Assembly (NCBI GenBank): GCA_949292875.1
Contig: CASFBJ010000016.1
Coordinates: 1-64,000 of the forward strand
DNA length: 64,000 nt
Source of the DNA: an uncultured Christensenella sp.
GTDB lineage: Bacteria > Bacillota > Clostridia > Christensenellales > UBA1242
Direction of reading: 5' to 3'
Made by a program: the position numbers and the translations under genes. Under the pieces are notes generated by a model. It searched no databases, had not been told where the DNA came from, and was given only the letters and a program-made list of their open reading frames with translations. This document shows, piece after piece, positions 1-8,917 of the stretch (position 1 is its first letter; each line of letters begins with the position of its first letter).

Positions 1-11
1 CATTTAGGGTC

Positions 12-59
12 AAATGGTCCTACTACTTTAAAAAAAATAGTAGGACCATTTTGTTTTTT
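12..59 (+). terminator. Intrinsic terminator
   Basis: A perfect 14-bp inverted repeat (arms 12-25 and 38-51) is followed by a T-rich run at 50-59. It would end a plus-strand transcript that enters from outside the window; that upstream gene is not visible. Confidence 0.8.
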
Positions 60-126
60 AATCGTTAAATCGCTTTATTTATATAGTAATTTTATGGTGG
101 GTATAAAATACCATTAAAAATGAACT

Positions 127-176
127 CAATTTTGGTAATGTTGAGGTCGGCAGTTCGAATCTGCTCGTTAGCTCCA
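127..176 (+). pseudogene. 3' fragment of tRNA-Thr(GGT)
   Basis: This stretch folds as the 3' half of a tRNA. It has an anticodon arm 127-143 (four of five pairs; loop TTGGTAA giving anticodon GGT), a five-base variable loop AGGTC at 144-148, a perfect T-arm 149-165 with loop TTCGAAT, a 3' acceptor strand CGTTAGC 166-172, discriminator T and encoded CCA 174-176. The matching 5' acceptor strand (GCTAACG) and a D-arm are absent upstream, so it cannot be a working tRNA. Such 3' tRNA fragments commonly mark the far end of an element integrated at a tRNA gene. A tRNA pseudogene formed by simple deletion is the alternative. Confidence 0.65.
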
Positions 177-178
177 AA

Positions 179-232
179 CAATAAAAACCCTTTAAAATAA
201 AGGCATTTAGCCACTTTAAAGGGTTTTTATTG
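179..232. terminator. Long bidirectional terminator, first of a tandem pair
   Basis: Perfect 18-bp inverted repeat with arms 179-196 and 215-232. A small GGC/GCC hairpin sits in the loop. The arms themselves carry the A- and T-runs, so it could stop transcription from either side. It begins three bases after the tRNA-like CCA. Confidence 0.7.
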
Positions 233-271
233 TAATATAAAACTACCAAAATCTGGTAGTTTTATATTACA
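231..271. repeat. Second long perfect inverted repeat, terminator-like
   Basis: Perfect 18-bp inverted repeat with arms 231-248 and 254-271 and a 5-base loop, directly abutting the previous hairpin. It lacks a long T-run after the arm, so terminator function is less certain than for its neighbour. Confidence 0.55.
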
Positions 272-312
272 AAACAATTAACAAATCAACTTTTCCAATT
301 TTTATTATTTTA

Positions 313-887
313 TTATAGCTCCTTTTCTTCATCTAGATATGTTATTTTTTCATTGAATCTATAATTTTTTCTTTACAATATTTATAATTTCATAAGTAAA
401 ATTTAAAGCAATATTTTTAATTTGTTCATCTATAGTATCTATAGTATATTCTCTTTCCTCGTTATATTATTTATTTGAGATTGAATATCTCTTAATTCAC
501 TTACTCTATATTTTTTATTAACCAAAGCTTCTTGACATATTCACTTAATTTCCAAATAAAATCTTTCATTATCTGCACCTTCTTTTATACTTTCAATATC
601 TTCATTATATCCCTTCGCTATAGATTTCAATTCATTTTTTAAAAATCGTAAATCAATATTATTAGCACTAATTTCTTTTATTGCAAACATTTTTTCATCT
701 ATTTTACTAATTAATTTTAGTATTTTTTGAAATATATAATTACTTTCACAAGTTACTTCCAGAATGCATTTCTATAATCTGAACAGACAATTTTTGTTTG
801 TTTTTTATCTGTGCATACTTTATAGTATGCTTGCAACTCTTTAATTAGTTCGTTTATTTGTTCTTTAATCTCTATATAATATATCAT
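313..887 (-). pseudogene. Decayed coiled-coil-like protein gene
   Basis: On the minus strand an ATG at 887 opens a 44-codon frame ending at 753. Coding-like sequence then continues in other frames, with one in-frame stop and at least two frameshifts, to a final TAA at 313-315. The pieces are rich in Lys, Glu, Ile and Asn (for example IKEQINELIKELQAYYK near the start), like a helical charged protein. No family is recognised. The repeated frame breaks suggest a dead gene rather than sequencing error, but this cannot be proved here. It lies beside the tRNA fragment and fits a decaying accessory region. Confidence 0.5.
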
Positions 888-1236
888 AATTTCTAAACAC
901 CTTGCATATATATGCTATCAATTTTTTAATTTTGCCAATATTGGTATTATAATTTATTTATTGTCAATACAAGTCAATACAAAATCTATTATTAATAATT
1001 TATTATTTTTATACCGCAAGATAGTATACAAAATATTTATTCTAAAAAAATGTAGTAGAATATTCTCCACTTCAAATATTTTAGCAATTTAAAATATCAC
1101 AACATTGTTTGATTATTTATTTTACTAATTATACGACTTGTCTTCGGTATAAAGTACAATATTACGTAAAAAATTTTTAAGCTTTGCTTTTTATATTTAT
1201 TTGACTAGAAAAGTTTCTTTTAAAATATACCCATTA

Positions 1237-1416
1237 TTAATCAAAACAACTATGTGATAAATATAACTTTCTTTCATAGCATTTTATGAATAAATTTTGT
1301 GTAGACTCAAGTTTAATTTTATCATAAAAAGTTTCTAAATAGGTTAAACAATCTAGAATTCTTGTGCGATACTTTATTTTATAAAAAAATTCGCCAATAT
1401 TAATGGCGAAATTTTA
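1237..1416 (-). pseudogene. Possible C-terminal gene fragment, no start codon
   Basis: An open minus-strand frame of about 58 codons ends at a TAA at 1237-1239 and reads like protein (for example RTRILDCLTYLETFYDK). It has no usable ATG, GTG or TTG near its upstream end, where it runs through the terminator hairpin of the large lipoprotein gene. It may be the tail of another decayed gene, or a chance open frame in AT-rich DNA. Confidence 0.3.
1383..1411 (-). terminator. Intrinsic terminator of the large lipoprotein gene
   Basis: TTCGCCA/TGGCGAA stem (1390-1396 and 1404-1410) followed on the minus strand by seven T residues. It lies about 95 bases beyond the stop codon of the 1437-aa lipoprotein gene. 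Confidence 0.7.
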
Positions 1417-1505
1417 AATATCTATTATTTTTAATTCAAATAATCTTGTTTATTATAGCATTTTAAATTTAATCACTTTAATTGAAATCTAGCGAGTAAA
1501 CAGTG

Positions 1506-4500
1506 TTATAAACTTTCAGGACTATCTGCAAATACAAAATAGATTGGGAAATAAACATCTTCAAATACGTTTAAGTACACCATAGCATACTTTGCTCCAG
1601 ATACTTGCGAAACAGAGCCATCTTCATCTGTATTCAAATCTAAAGAAATATTGCTTAAGTCAGTTATTGGAGTTATTTTATCTTGTTGAAATAATTTATT
1701 TATATAAGGAGTATTTCCAGTTAATTGTACTGTGTCTATTTCTCCATTTACCAATTCTCCAAAATAAGCATAAAACTTAGAAAAACCATTTTCTTCTGGT
1801 ACAACATAGACATTGCCTACAGGTCCATCTACTCCATTTTCTAGATACAACCTAGTATCGTTGTAGTAAACTTCAAATATTAAAGATTGAACTTCTTCTA
1901 CATTAATTATAATCTCTCGTCTGTTTGAATTATCTGAAGAAATAATCTCTATCTTATATGTACCTGCATTATTTATATACAAAGTTTTAGAATTAGAATC
2001 TTGCTCAATAATCACATTATTAAAATACACTTTTACTTCAGCATTTTGATCTTCTGTTATAATATCTATTGAACCAGAAATAATAACACTTTGAATAGTA
2101 TATTCATTTCCCACAATTAAATCAGTGATATTTTTTTCATTAATTTCATCAGAATAAATAAATTCAGCATTTATATTATTTGAAATATCTCCACTGGTGA
2201 ATAGATAGATTCTATATACTTTTTCCCCATCAAGAGTTGAAATTTTATATTCTAAATACGTTAATTGATTGTCTTGTATTATTATTTCTTTTGATAAAAT
2301 AGATACATCTGATTTACACACAATAGTTATATCATCGCTCTCCACTCTAGTTAAATCATATAAAGATGTACTGTAAGTGTATATGTTTGTATCCACATCA
2401 TCTATCCGCCATTCATTATTTGAACCATAACTGATAGTAATAGATTCAATGTAGTTTGATGGTTCAACTGCAAAGTATTCCACAATCAAATCAAAGGTAT
2501 ATGTTATATCATAACCCACAACAGTGGCAGTATAAACTGCATTGATTTCATTTTTACCTTCATTTAATTCAATGCTTGACTCATTATTAAATGTTATTGA
2601 TTGATTCGTGTAATATGATGTATTTTCATAAGAAGGAGGAGTTAAAGTATTGTTTGTAACTTTTAATACTGGTATATTTGCATCTTTTACGAATTGCATC
2701 TCTTTTAATATAAATGGAATTTCATAATTTATATATAAACTAGTTGTATAAAACACATCGCCGTTTCTATATACTTTAATGGTATAATTTCCGCTTTGAA
2801 TAGTTGTAAAATCCTCTATCTCAGTGCCTTCAGGATTGAAGATTTGATAAGTACAATCTTCATAGCCTGAATTAAAAACTATATTAAAATCGGATATAAA
2901 TCCATCTATTGATATAAATTGCAAAGGTTGTGCAATCCCTTCAATACTGTCTGAATATTCATTATTCAAGTTTACGATTTTGATATCTATCATATCAATT
3001 GGCGTAAATTCTGCAAAATTAATAGTCAAAACTCCATAATAACCACTTTCGCCTGTTTTAAGTGAAACGTGAAAATATGTTCCAATATCATCTATAGACA
3101 AGTTTAATACACTTTGATTCAATTCATTTAAAGATTCATTAACTTCAGTAGAATAATACAACCCAAACTTTGATATTGTTTGTTCATCAAATTCTAGAAT
3201 AAATGAACTCTCATTTTCTTTTTTTTCATAAACAAAATAATTATCGTCTACACTAAAATTTTGATTATTTATTTTTACATTATCAAACATTTTAACACTA
3301 AAATTTAGATTTATAGTAGACATTAGAACATTATCTTGAATAATTATTTGTAAATTATCATTCATATTATTAAATAAAAAGCTATAACTATTTGCGGTTA
3401 TTTCTACATTCTCCTGATAATTTACATTTACATAAATGGTATAACTTTCACTAAATGCAGGATTAATATCAAATGACAGTTCACTACCATATAATGCTCT
3501 TTTTTGAGGATCTAAACAAAAATCTTCATAGCTAACACTATTACCATTAAACTTTATATTTGTTAAAATGTCTTCACATACTTTCAAAGTTAAGTCAATA
3601 GAATTTGCATATACATTTATGTAATCTATACTTTCAGCAAGTTGATAATTTAGCCTTATATTCATACTTTGACCAATTGAAAGAATAGTATTCTCAGGCA
3701 ATTCTACATATAAACCATCACTATTTTCGTATAATATAGACCAAGAGCCAAAGTCACTTGTCAAATTAGAAAATAAACTTAAAACATTGTCAGTAGCATA
3801 TACCATAACATCTTTTGGTTGATAACTACTAAAATATTCATAATCTATTTGTTCATTTTCATTAGCAACACTATTTATAATTGCCCAATGTGTACCAGCA
3901 TAATCAGTTACTTGATTTGCATTTAGTATATATTTATTTGTCAATATAGCATAATCAGTTACAATGTCTTCATAATCAGCACTTGTCTCTATTTCTAAAC
4001 GACAACATAGATAATAACTTTCCGCATCTTCAAAACTAAATTTTGTATTAATAATTATCTTATAATAATCTTGGTCACTTTCATAATCCGTAATAGTATA
4101 AGTGATATCACTTATTGAAACATTAGACATAGCAGATTGATAACTATCTATTCTAATTAATGAAACTTTTTCTTCTGTCAATGTAGCATTAAAATATGCT
4201 TTTGGAACAATACAAACAATTTCACCATAGCCGTTTTCATCTACAGTTAAGTTATCAGTAATAAAATATCCACCCTCATTTACTGAATTTTGATTTATAT
4301 TTATATTTAAAGTCAAATGACTTGTCCCGTATTGTTCACCCAAATATCCCCAATTATAATTAACATTATCTTTTAACCTAAATTGAAGTTTATATGTACC
4401 AATAGCATTTTGTTCAATCTCTACTTTTACATCATAACAATCTTCGCTTCCATTTTTATATAAGACAACTCTAATAGGACCGTCATAATCGTTATTTATA

Positions 4501-5819
4501 AATAATGAATTGTCTTCATAATAAATATTAACTTTTTTATCATTATTTGCATCTGTTACATCATACAATTCTACAACATTAAAATATTTCTCAAAATATG
4601 ATAGAGTATCGGTAAAATCTTGTATGTATAAATCTTCAAGTATTTTTATTTCTGCAATAGATTGTTTTTCAAATGATATAGTATTTTCAGTAAGAAACTC
4701 TTGACTAGGTTTTGCAAAAATAGGATACTTTACATTTCCTTTTTGCAAATTAATTTCAACCATTTCGCCCAATGCTTCACCAATAAGGTTAAAATTGTTT
4801 TCGTCATATATACTAGACAACTTAAAATTTACTTTTTTCTCTATTGGAGATTGCGAACAATTAATTGTTTCACTTGGATTTTCCCAATTGCCAATATTCA
4901 AAGATACTAGGTAATCTGGAAAATTTTGATTAAATGCATAAATATTTGTACCCATTAAGACAGGTGTTATTGCGCTTAAAGGAACATTATTAACAAATTC
5001 TCCATTAAAAGTATATTCAGCATTAATCGTATAAGATGAACTTGAATCATTTAATATTGAATCAAGATTTGTCTTCGTTACAGTTATAGGATAAGGTTTT
5101 GAAAGCTGTGCATGATAATTATTTGTAAATGGCACAAAGGCAATAAGATACCAATTTCCAGCCGGTATCTTCTTAGATATTTCAGTAGCAACAATATGAT
5201 TATCTTGCAATTCACTAGGTATGTTATAAGCATCATTAAAAGCTTCAGGATTTTCACTTAAAATGTTTTGATAAACATCTCTATCTATGTAATAAAAATT
5301 TACTACACTATCTAAACCAGTATAATTTTGCACAACTACATTCTCTGATAAATATGGCATATTAAGGTAATCCCAAGTGCTATTTTCCATATGCAAAGTA
5401 TAGTTAGCATCATCGCTAGCTTCTATATGAAATGATACTTCTGCATAAATGGTACTATTATCATAAGTATAGAGAACAACATAATTACCACAATCTAAAA
5501 TTGAAGGAAATGATTCAATCGTCTCATCATTAAACTTAATAGTGTACTTTACACTATCTGCACTAGTTTTAACTTCAATTTTTGAATCGTCAGTATACTC
5601 TATTTCAAGCGACAATTTGTCTAACTCTTGTAGTGCTGGTTGTACAGGATTCGTAGTATATTCAAATCCACCTAAATTACGACTAATTTCAACACTATCA
5701 CCAATTTTTGTATAAATGTTTCTAATTTGCTTTTCTCCACATGAACAAGCACTTAAATAAATTGCACATGGTACAATCATCATGATAGCTAAAACTAAAC
5801 AAAAAAACTTATTTTTCAT
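1506..5819 (-). CDS. Very large surface lipoprotein, unknown function
   Basis: A 1437-residue protein with a type II (lipoprotein) signal peptide: Lys at 2 and 4, a hydrophobic core to about residue 22, then the lipobox Leu-Ser-Ala-Cys with Cys25 as the predicted lipidated residue. The mature chain is acidic and rich in Asn, Ser, Tyr and Ile, with almost no Cys after residue 27. It looks like many tandem beta-sandwich modules: strand endings of the type G(T/N)Y-x-I-x-V recur (near residues 107, 480, 1040 and 1340). I recognise no enzyme motif, sortase signal or LysM domain. A strong AGGAGG site precedes the ATG. The gene stands alone with its own terminator. An adhesin or envelope-scaffold role is inference only. 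Confidence 0.7.
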   Translation of the reverse strand: MKNKFFCLVLAIMMIVPCAIYLSACSCGEKQIRNIYTKIGDSVEISRNLGGFEYTTNPVQPALQELDKLSLEIEYTDDSKIEVKTSADSVKYTIKFNDETIESFPSILDCGNYVVLYTYDNSTIYAEVSFHIEASDDANYTLHMENSTWDYLNMPYLSENVVVQNYTGLDSVVNFYYIDRDVYQNILSENPEAFNDAYNIPSELQDNHIVATEISKKIPAGNWYLIAFVPFTNNYHAQLSKPYPITVTKTNLDSILNDSSSSYTINAEYTFNGEFVNNVPLSAITPVLMGTNIYAFNQNFPDYLVSLNIGNWENPSETINCSQSPIEKKVNFKLSSIYDENNFNLIGEALGEMVEINLQKGNVKYPIFAKPSQEFLTENTISFEKQSIAEIKILEDLYIQDFTDTLSYFEKYFNVVELYDVTDANNDKKVNIYYEDNSLFINNDYDGPIRVVLYKNGSEDCYDVKVEIEQNAIGTYKLQFRLKDNVNYNWGYLGEQYGTSHLTLNININQNSVNEGGYFITDNLTVDENGYGEIVCIVPKAYFNATLTEEKVSLIRIDSYQSAMSNVSISDITYTITDYESDQDYYKIIINTKFSFEDAESYYLCCRLEIETSADYEDIVTDYAILTNKYILNANQVTDYAGTHWAIINSVANENEQIDYEYFSSYQPKDVMVYATDNVLSLFSNLTSDFGSWSILYENSDGLYVELPENTILSIGQSMNIRLNYQLAESIDYINVYANSIDLTLKVCEDILTNIKFNGNSVSYEDFCLDPQKRALYGSELSFDINPAFSESYTIYVNVNYQENVEITANSYSFLFNNMNDNLQIIIQDNVLMSTINLNFSVKMFDNVKINNQNFSVDDNYFVYEKKENESSFILEFDEQTISKFGLYYSTEVNESLNELNQSVLNLSIDDIGTYFHVSLKTGESGYYGVLTINFAEFTPIDMIDIKIVNLNNEYSDSIEGIAQPLQFISIDGFISDFNIVFNSGYEDCTYQIFNPEGTEIEDFTTIQSGNYTIKVYRNGDVFYTTSLYINYEIPFILKEMQFVKDANIPVLKVTNNTLTPPSYENTSYYTNQSITFNNESSIELNEGKNEINAVYTATVVGYDITYTFDLIVEYFAVEPSNYIESITISYGSNNEWRIDDVDTNIYTYSTSLYDLTRVESDDITIVCKSDVSILSKEIIIQDNQLTYLEYKISTLDGEKVYRIYLFTSGDISNNINAEFIYSDEINEKNITDLIVGNEYTIQSVIISGSIDIITEDQNAEVKVYFNNVIIEQDSNSKTLYINNAGTYKIEIISSDNSNRREIIINVEEVQSLIFEVYYNDTRLYLENGVDGPVGNVYVVPEENGFSKFYAYFGELVNGEIDTVQLTGNTPYINKLFQQDKITPITDLSNISLDLNTDEDGSVSQVSGAKYAMVYLNVFEDVYFPIYFVFADSPESL

Positions 5820-6080
5820 TATTTGCCTCCTTGTGTTATACGCAAGTAAGTGTGATAATTGAAATCTTAAAAATTTTTATGTATAACTAAAAATAGTATA
5901 CACAAATACATAAAATAAATCAAATATTTCTTATAAATAATAAAAAATTGAACTATTTTTCATAAAAAATTTTCATAAAATATATTTATGCCAAATGTAT
6001 TAGTTTATTTCTTTTAAATAATAAACTTGAATTTAATTGACAACAATATAATTTCATATATAATACTTTTTGAGGTAAAA
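5820..6080. other. Divergent intergenic region
   Basis: This AT-rich region separates the divergent lipoprotein and phosphatase genes and must hold both promoters. I could not assign convincing -35/-10 pairs, and no palindrome stands out. Confidence 0.3.
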
Positions 6081-6794
6081 ATGAAAGATATAGAATTTTT
6101 AAAAAATGTAGTTTTAGAAGCAAGTAAATTGATAAATGAAAATAAAATAGTAAAAAATAAAGGTGAATATGGCGATTTAGTAACCAACTTTGATTATGAA
6201 ATAGAAAATTTTATAATCAATAAAATAAAAGAAAACTATCCAGAATTTGATATAGTTAGCGAAGAATTTAATTCAAATAAAGAATTGACAAAAAATTGCT
6301 TTACCATAGACCCAATAGATGGTACTGTGAACTTTGCACACAACTTACCTATTTGGGCAATACAAATAGCTTGCATAAGAAAAAGTAAAACTTGTGCAGC
6401 AGTCATTTATTTCCCAATGTTTAATCAAATGTTTTGGGCAGATGAAAGCGGTTCTTATCTTAATGACAAAAAAATACATGTAAATAATAAATCAAAAGAA
6501 AAATGCTTGTACACAGTTGAAGGTAATGCGCGTATGAAGTATATTATGGAAATGTGCAAATATAACCCAAATTATAGAATTTTTGCTTGCGCAGCTTTGA
6601 ATTTCGCTTATGTAGCTTGTGGAATTCTTGGAGGAACAATTTTTATTCATGATACATTATGGGATTATACTCCTGGACAATATTTAGTTAAACAAGCAGG
6701 CGGATGTATTTATAACGAAAAAGGGTGCCATATAGCAACCAATAACAAAGATTTGGCAATGTTATTTAAAAATATAGTCAAAAACACTAAATAA
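6081..6794 (+). CDS. Inositol monophosphatase family protein
   Basis: A 237-aa metal-dependent phosphatase of the IMPase/FBPase/CysQ superfamily, expected to hydrolyse a small phosphomonoester such as inositol-1-phosphate in the cytoplasm. The metal-binding motifs are present in order: Glu61-Glu62 (SEE), the signature Asp77-Pro-Ile-Asp80-Gly-Thr, and the C-terminal Trp194-Asp195 with the helix QYLVKQAGG. The frame opens at 6027, but the ATG at 6081 has a TGAGG ribosome site ten bases before it and matches the normal family start. The true substrate (inositol-1-P, PAP or a sugar phosphate) cannot be told. No pathway partner lies next to it. Confidence 0.85.
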   Translation: MKDIEFLKNVVLEASKLINENKIVKNKGEYGDLVTNFDYEIENFIINKIKENYPEFDIVSEEFNSNKELTKNCFTIDPIDGTVNFAHNLPIWAIQIACIRKSKTCAAVIYFPMFNQMFWADESGSYLNDKKIHVNNKSKEKCLYTVEGNARMKYIMEMCKYNPNYRIFACAALNFAYVACGILGGTIFIHDTLWDYTPGQYLVKQAGGCIYNEKGCHIATNNKDLAMLFKNIVKNTK

Positions 6795-6823
6795 GATAAT
6801 AAAGCAATCAATTTTATCATTTT

Positions 6824-6858
6824 AAAGTAGAAACTTATGCCTAAAGTTTCTACTTTTT
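6824..6858. terminator. Bidirectional terminator between convergent genes
   Basis: Inverted repeat AAAGTAGAAACTT/AAGTTTCTACTTT with flanking A- and T-runs. It serves the plus-strand phosphatase gene and overlaps the stop codon of the convergent SDR gene (ends at 6850), so both transcripts can stop here. Confidence 0.8.
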
Positions 6859-7647
6859 TAATAATCTCTTTATAATCTTCAATTGCAATTTATCCGGTAA
6901 GGCATTTAACATTTTAAGATAAATATTTGCATTTACACTATAAACAAGTTTTGGTTTTTTAGCTATTAATATCTTTTCTACAAGTTTAGCTACTTTTTCA
7001 GATTCTATAGTCTTTGCCTCAACGGAATTTACTATATTTTTAAATTTTTCAGTATTGTATCTATACAACTGCGTTTTTTCACACATTTGATTAAGAGCTT
7101 TCGTAGAGGCAGATATCATATTTGTCTTCACTGCACCAGGACGCAAAATGCAAACTTTAATTCCTAATAAATTTAATTCCATACGCAATGAAAATGCATA
7201 TTTTTCTATTGTAGATTTTGTTATAGCATATAAACCAGTAAAAGGCAATGGATCTAACGGTGCAAGTTCACTTGATGTTATAACTATTCTTCCTTTTTTA
7301 TTTAAAAGTAAAGGTAAAAAAATTTTATTAATGCGATACACTCCATTTACATTTATATCAAAAATCTTTTTAAAATTTTCTTCTTCTATTTCTATCAAAG
7401 AATCCATCACATAGATGCCAGCAAAGTGTATAATTGCATCTAAACCATTTGTAATTTTACATATTTCTTCATACACTTTCTTTATTTCATCCATGTTCGT
7501 AACATCAACTTTAAAAGGGATAATATTTTTGTATTGCTGCTGTTCTGCCACATCTAAAGCAAATACTGTATAGCCATTATCTGCTAAATAATGAGCAGTA
7601 GACATTCCCATTCCATTTCCTGCTCCAGTTATCAAAATGTATTTCAT
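6850..7647 (-). CDS. Short-chain dehydrogenase/reductase (SDR)
   Basis: A 265-aa classical SDR, an NAD(P)-dependent oxidoreductase with a Rossmann fold. The dinucleotide motif T7-G8-x-G10-x-G12-x-G14 is at the N-terminus and an Asp follows the second strand (D32). The NV-NG motif is at 99-102, the catalytic Ser at 125-126, and the Tyr140-x3-Lys144 pair in GLYAITKS. The Lys-rich C-terminal tail is longer than in minimal SDRs. Substrate is unknown. No Shine-Dalgarno site is seen before the ATG. Instead an extended -10 (TGCTAAAAT; hexamer at 7654-7659) lies six bases upstream, so the transcript may be leaderless. Confidence 0.85.
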   Translation of the reverse strand: MKYILITGAGNGMGMSTAHYLADNGYTVFALDVAEQQQYKNIIPFKVDVTNMDEIKKVYEEICKITNGLDAIIHFAGIYVMDSLIEIEEENFKKIFDINVNGVYRINKIFLPLLLNKKGRIVITSSELAPLDPLPFTGLYAITKSTIEKYAFSLRMELNLLGIKVCILRPGAVKTNMISASTKALNQMCEKTQLYRYNTEKFKNIVNSVEAKTIESEKVAKLVEKILIAKKPKLVYSVNANIYLKMLNALPDKLQLKIIKRLLKK

Positions 7648-8003
7648 AGTATTATTTTAGCATAGTAATAAAACTTTTTTCTACTAATTAAGTAAAAAAT
7701 ATTTCTATTTGTAAAAATTAAATCACAAATATTTTTTAATAAACTTTTGAGAGCAAAAACTATTTTTTTAATAATTTTTAGAACTAAAACAATCACTAAT
7801 AAACAAACAATTTAATTAGAATAAAATAAACATGTACCCTCGCTTTTTTATTCACAAAAAAACTTAAATACTTTAGATTATAAAACTACTTAAATCTTTT
7901 ACTAAAACAAATTTATACTAAATTATTATGATTATAATAATCATAAATTCAACAACAATTTTTACTAATTTACACATTTTATTTTAAAAAAACTAACCAC
8001 ATT
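7648..8003. other. AT-rich intergenic region with a small palindrome
   Basis: Apart from the SDR promoter at its left end and the terminator at its right end, I see only a perfect AT-only inverted repeat, TTATGATTA/TAATCATAA, around 7924-7945. No open frame looks coding on either strand. Confidence 0.4.
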
Positions 8004-8017
8004 TTACATAGTTAGTT
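7986..8017 (-). terminator. Intrinsic terminator of the RyR-like gene
   Basis: AACTAAC/GTTAGTT stem overlapping the last codons of the gene, with a T-run on the minus strand after the stem. Confidence 0.65.
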
Positions 8018-8843
8018 CTTTTTCTGTTACTAACATCCTATTTTTAGCAAATCTAACCGTTTGATTATTTTTCCCAAAAAAATCTTCTAATATTTCTATT
8101 TCATCTTCTGTAAATTTATTAACATTTGAATATAATACTGAACCCATAGTAGGATTTGTTGCATAATTCTCTCGTCCATCAGGCGTAAAAACAGGCCTAT
8201 CACCATAAACTCTATCAAGCATATAATCTAACACTATACCCTTGTTTACTACACGCAAAACGTCCATAGCCAAAAGAATATGCACTCTATCTTTCATTTT
8301 TTCTTCTTCGCTAAGTTTTTCATAAGGCACCATTAAAGACTCATCTATCCATGCATCTGGGTTTTCTTTCCTTTCCTGTTCTCTTCTTTCTACCCACATA
8401 TTATGAACTTTTTCTGCATATTTTTCCACTTTTACTTCATCAAAATTTTTACAATCACTTTTTTTTGATTTTAAACCATTAAATTTAACACCAAAAAGTT
8501 CCTCAAATAATGCGATATAATTAAGCCCCCAGTATACTTTATCTAATCCTAAGATCTTCTCTACTGCAACTCCAGCTTCAATATTTTCTTGTTTCCATTT
8601 ATTTGAAAGTTCTTCATAAGGCATATTTAATATATCTATCTTAACTTGTCCATCTTCCACTTTAACATATTCAGGCTTTTTACCACTAGATATAAGTTCT
8701 AGCATTTTTTTGTCATATTCATCATCGCCTGTATCCTTCCAAACTTGCGCAAAGGGCTTATTAGTTTTTGGGTCTATCTGCTTTCTTTTATTCATAGCCC
8801 ATGTTTCATGAAATTTTTTAGCAAAAATATTACTTAATGACAT
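8004..8843 (-). CDS. Tandem RyR-domain-like protein
   Basis: A 279-aa soluble protein without signal peptide or membrane segments. The second half resembles a RyR repeat (the domain of ryanodine receptors also found in bacteria and phages): YAEKVHNMWVERREQE at 142-157, then LMVPYEKLSEEEKMKDR at 170-186, matching the 'PY-x-x-L-(S)-EEEK-x-x-DR' signature. The first half looks like a diverged copy: AKKFHETWAMNKRK at 8-21 and NMPYEELSNKWKQEN at 73-87, each copy followed by a helical segment. So the protein is probably an internal duplication. Function is unknown; binding of a small ligand is an inference from the fold. It is monocistronic, with a near-consensus sigma-A promoter, an operator-like palindrome and its own terminator. 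Confidence 0.6.
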   Translation of the reverse strand: MSLSNIFAKKFHETWAMNKRKQIDPKTNKPFAQVWKDTGDDEYDKKMLELISSGKKPEYVKVEDGQVKIDILNMPYEELSNKWKQENIEAGVAVEKILGLDKVYWGLNYIALFEELFGVKFNGLKSKKSDCKNFDEVKVEKYAEKVHNMWVERREQERKENPDAWIDESLMVPYEKLSEEEKMKDRVHILLAMDVLRVVNKGIVLDYMLDRVYGDRPVFTPDGRENYATNPTMGSVLYSNVNKFTEDEIEILEDFFGKNNQTVRFAKNRMLVTEKELTM

Positions 8844-8870
8844 AATACACCTCTTTTTATTTTTTCATTT

Positions 8871-8901
8871 TAACTATACTACATAGTTATATAATTGTCA
8901 A
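8871..8901 (-). promoter_or_regulatory. Sigma-A promoter with overlapping operator-like palindrome
   Basis: Read on the minus strand: -35 TTGACA (8896-8901), a 17-base spacer and -10 TATAGT (8873-8878). A perfect inverted repeat TAACTAT-N5-ATAGTTA (8871-8889) covers the -10 and part of the spacer, where a repressor dimer would block polymerase. The binding protein is unknown. Confidence 0.7.
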
Positions 8902-8917
8902 CACCTGTAAAAAACTT

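Noticed and set aside
7924-7945. AT-only palindrome upstream of the SDR gene as an operator
   Set aside because: It lies far from any start codon, and AT-only palindromes occur easily by chance in this composition.
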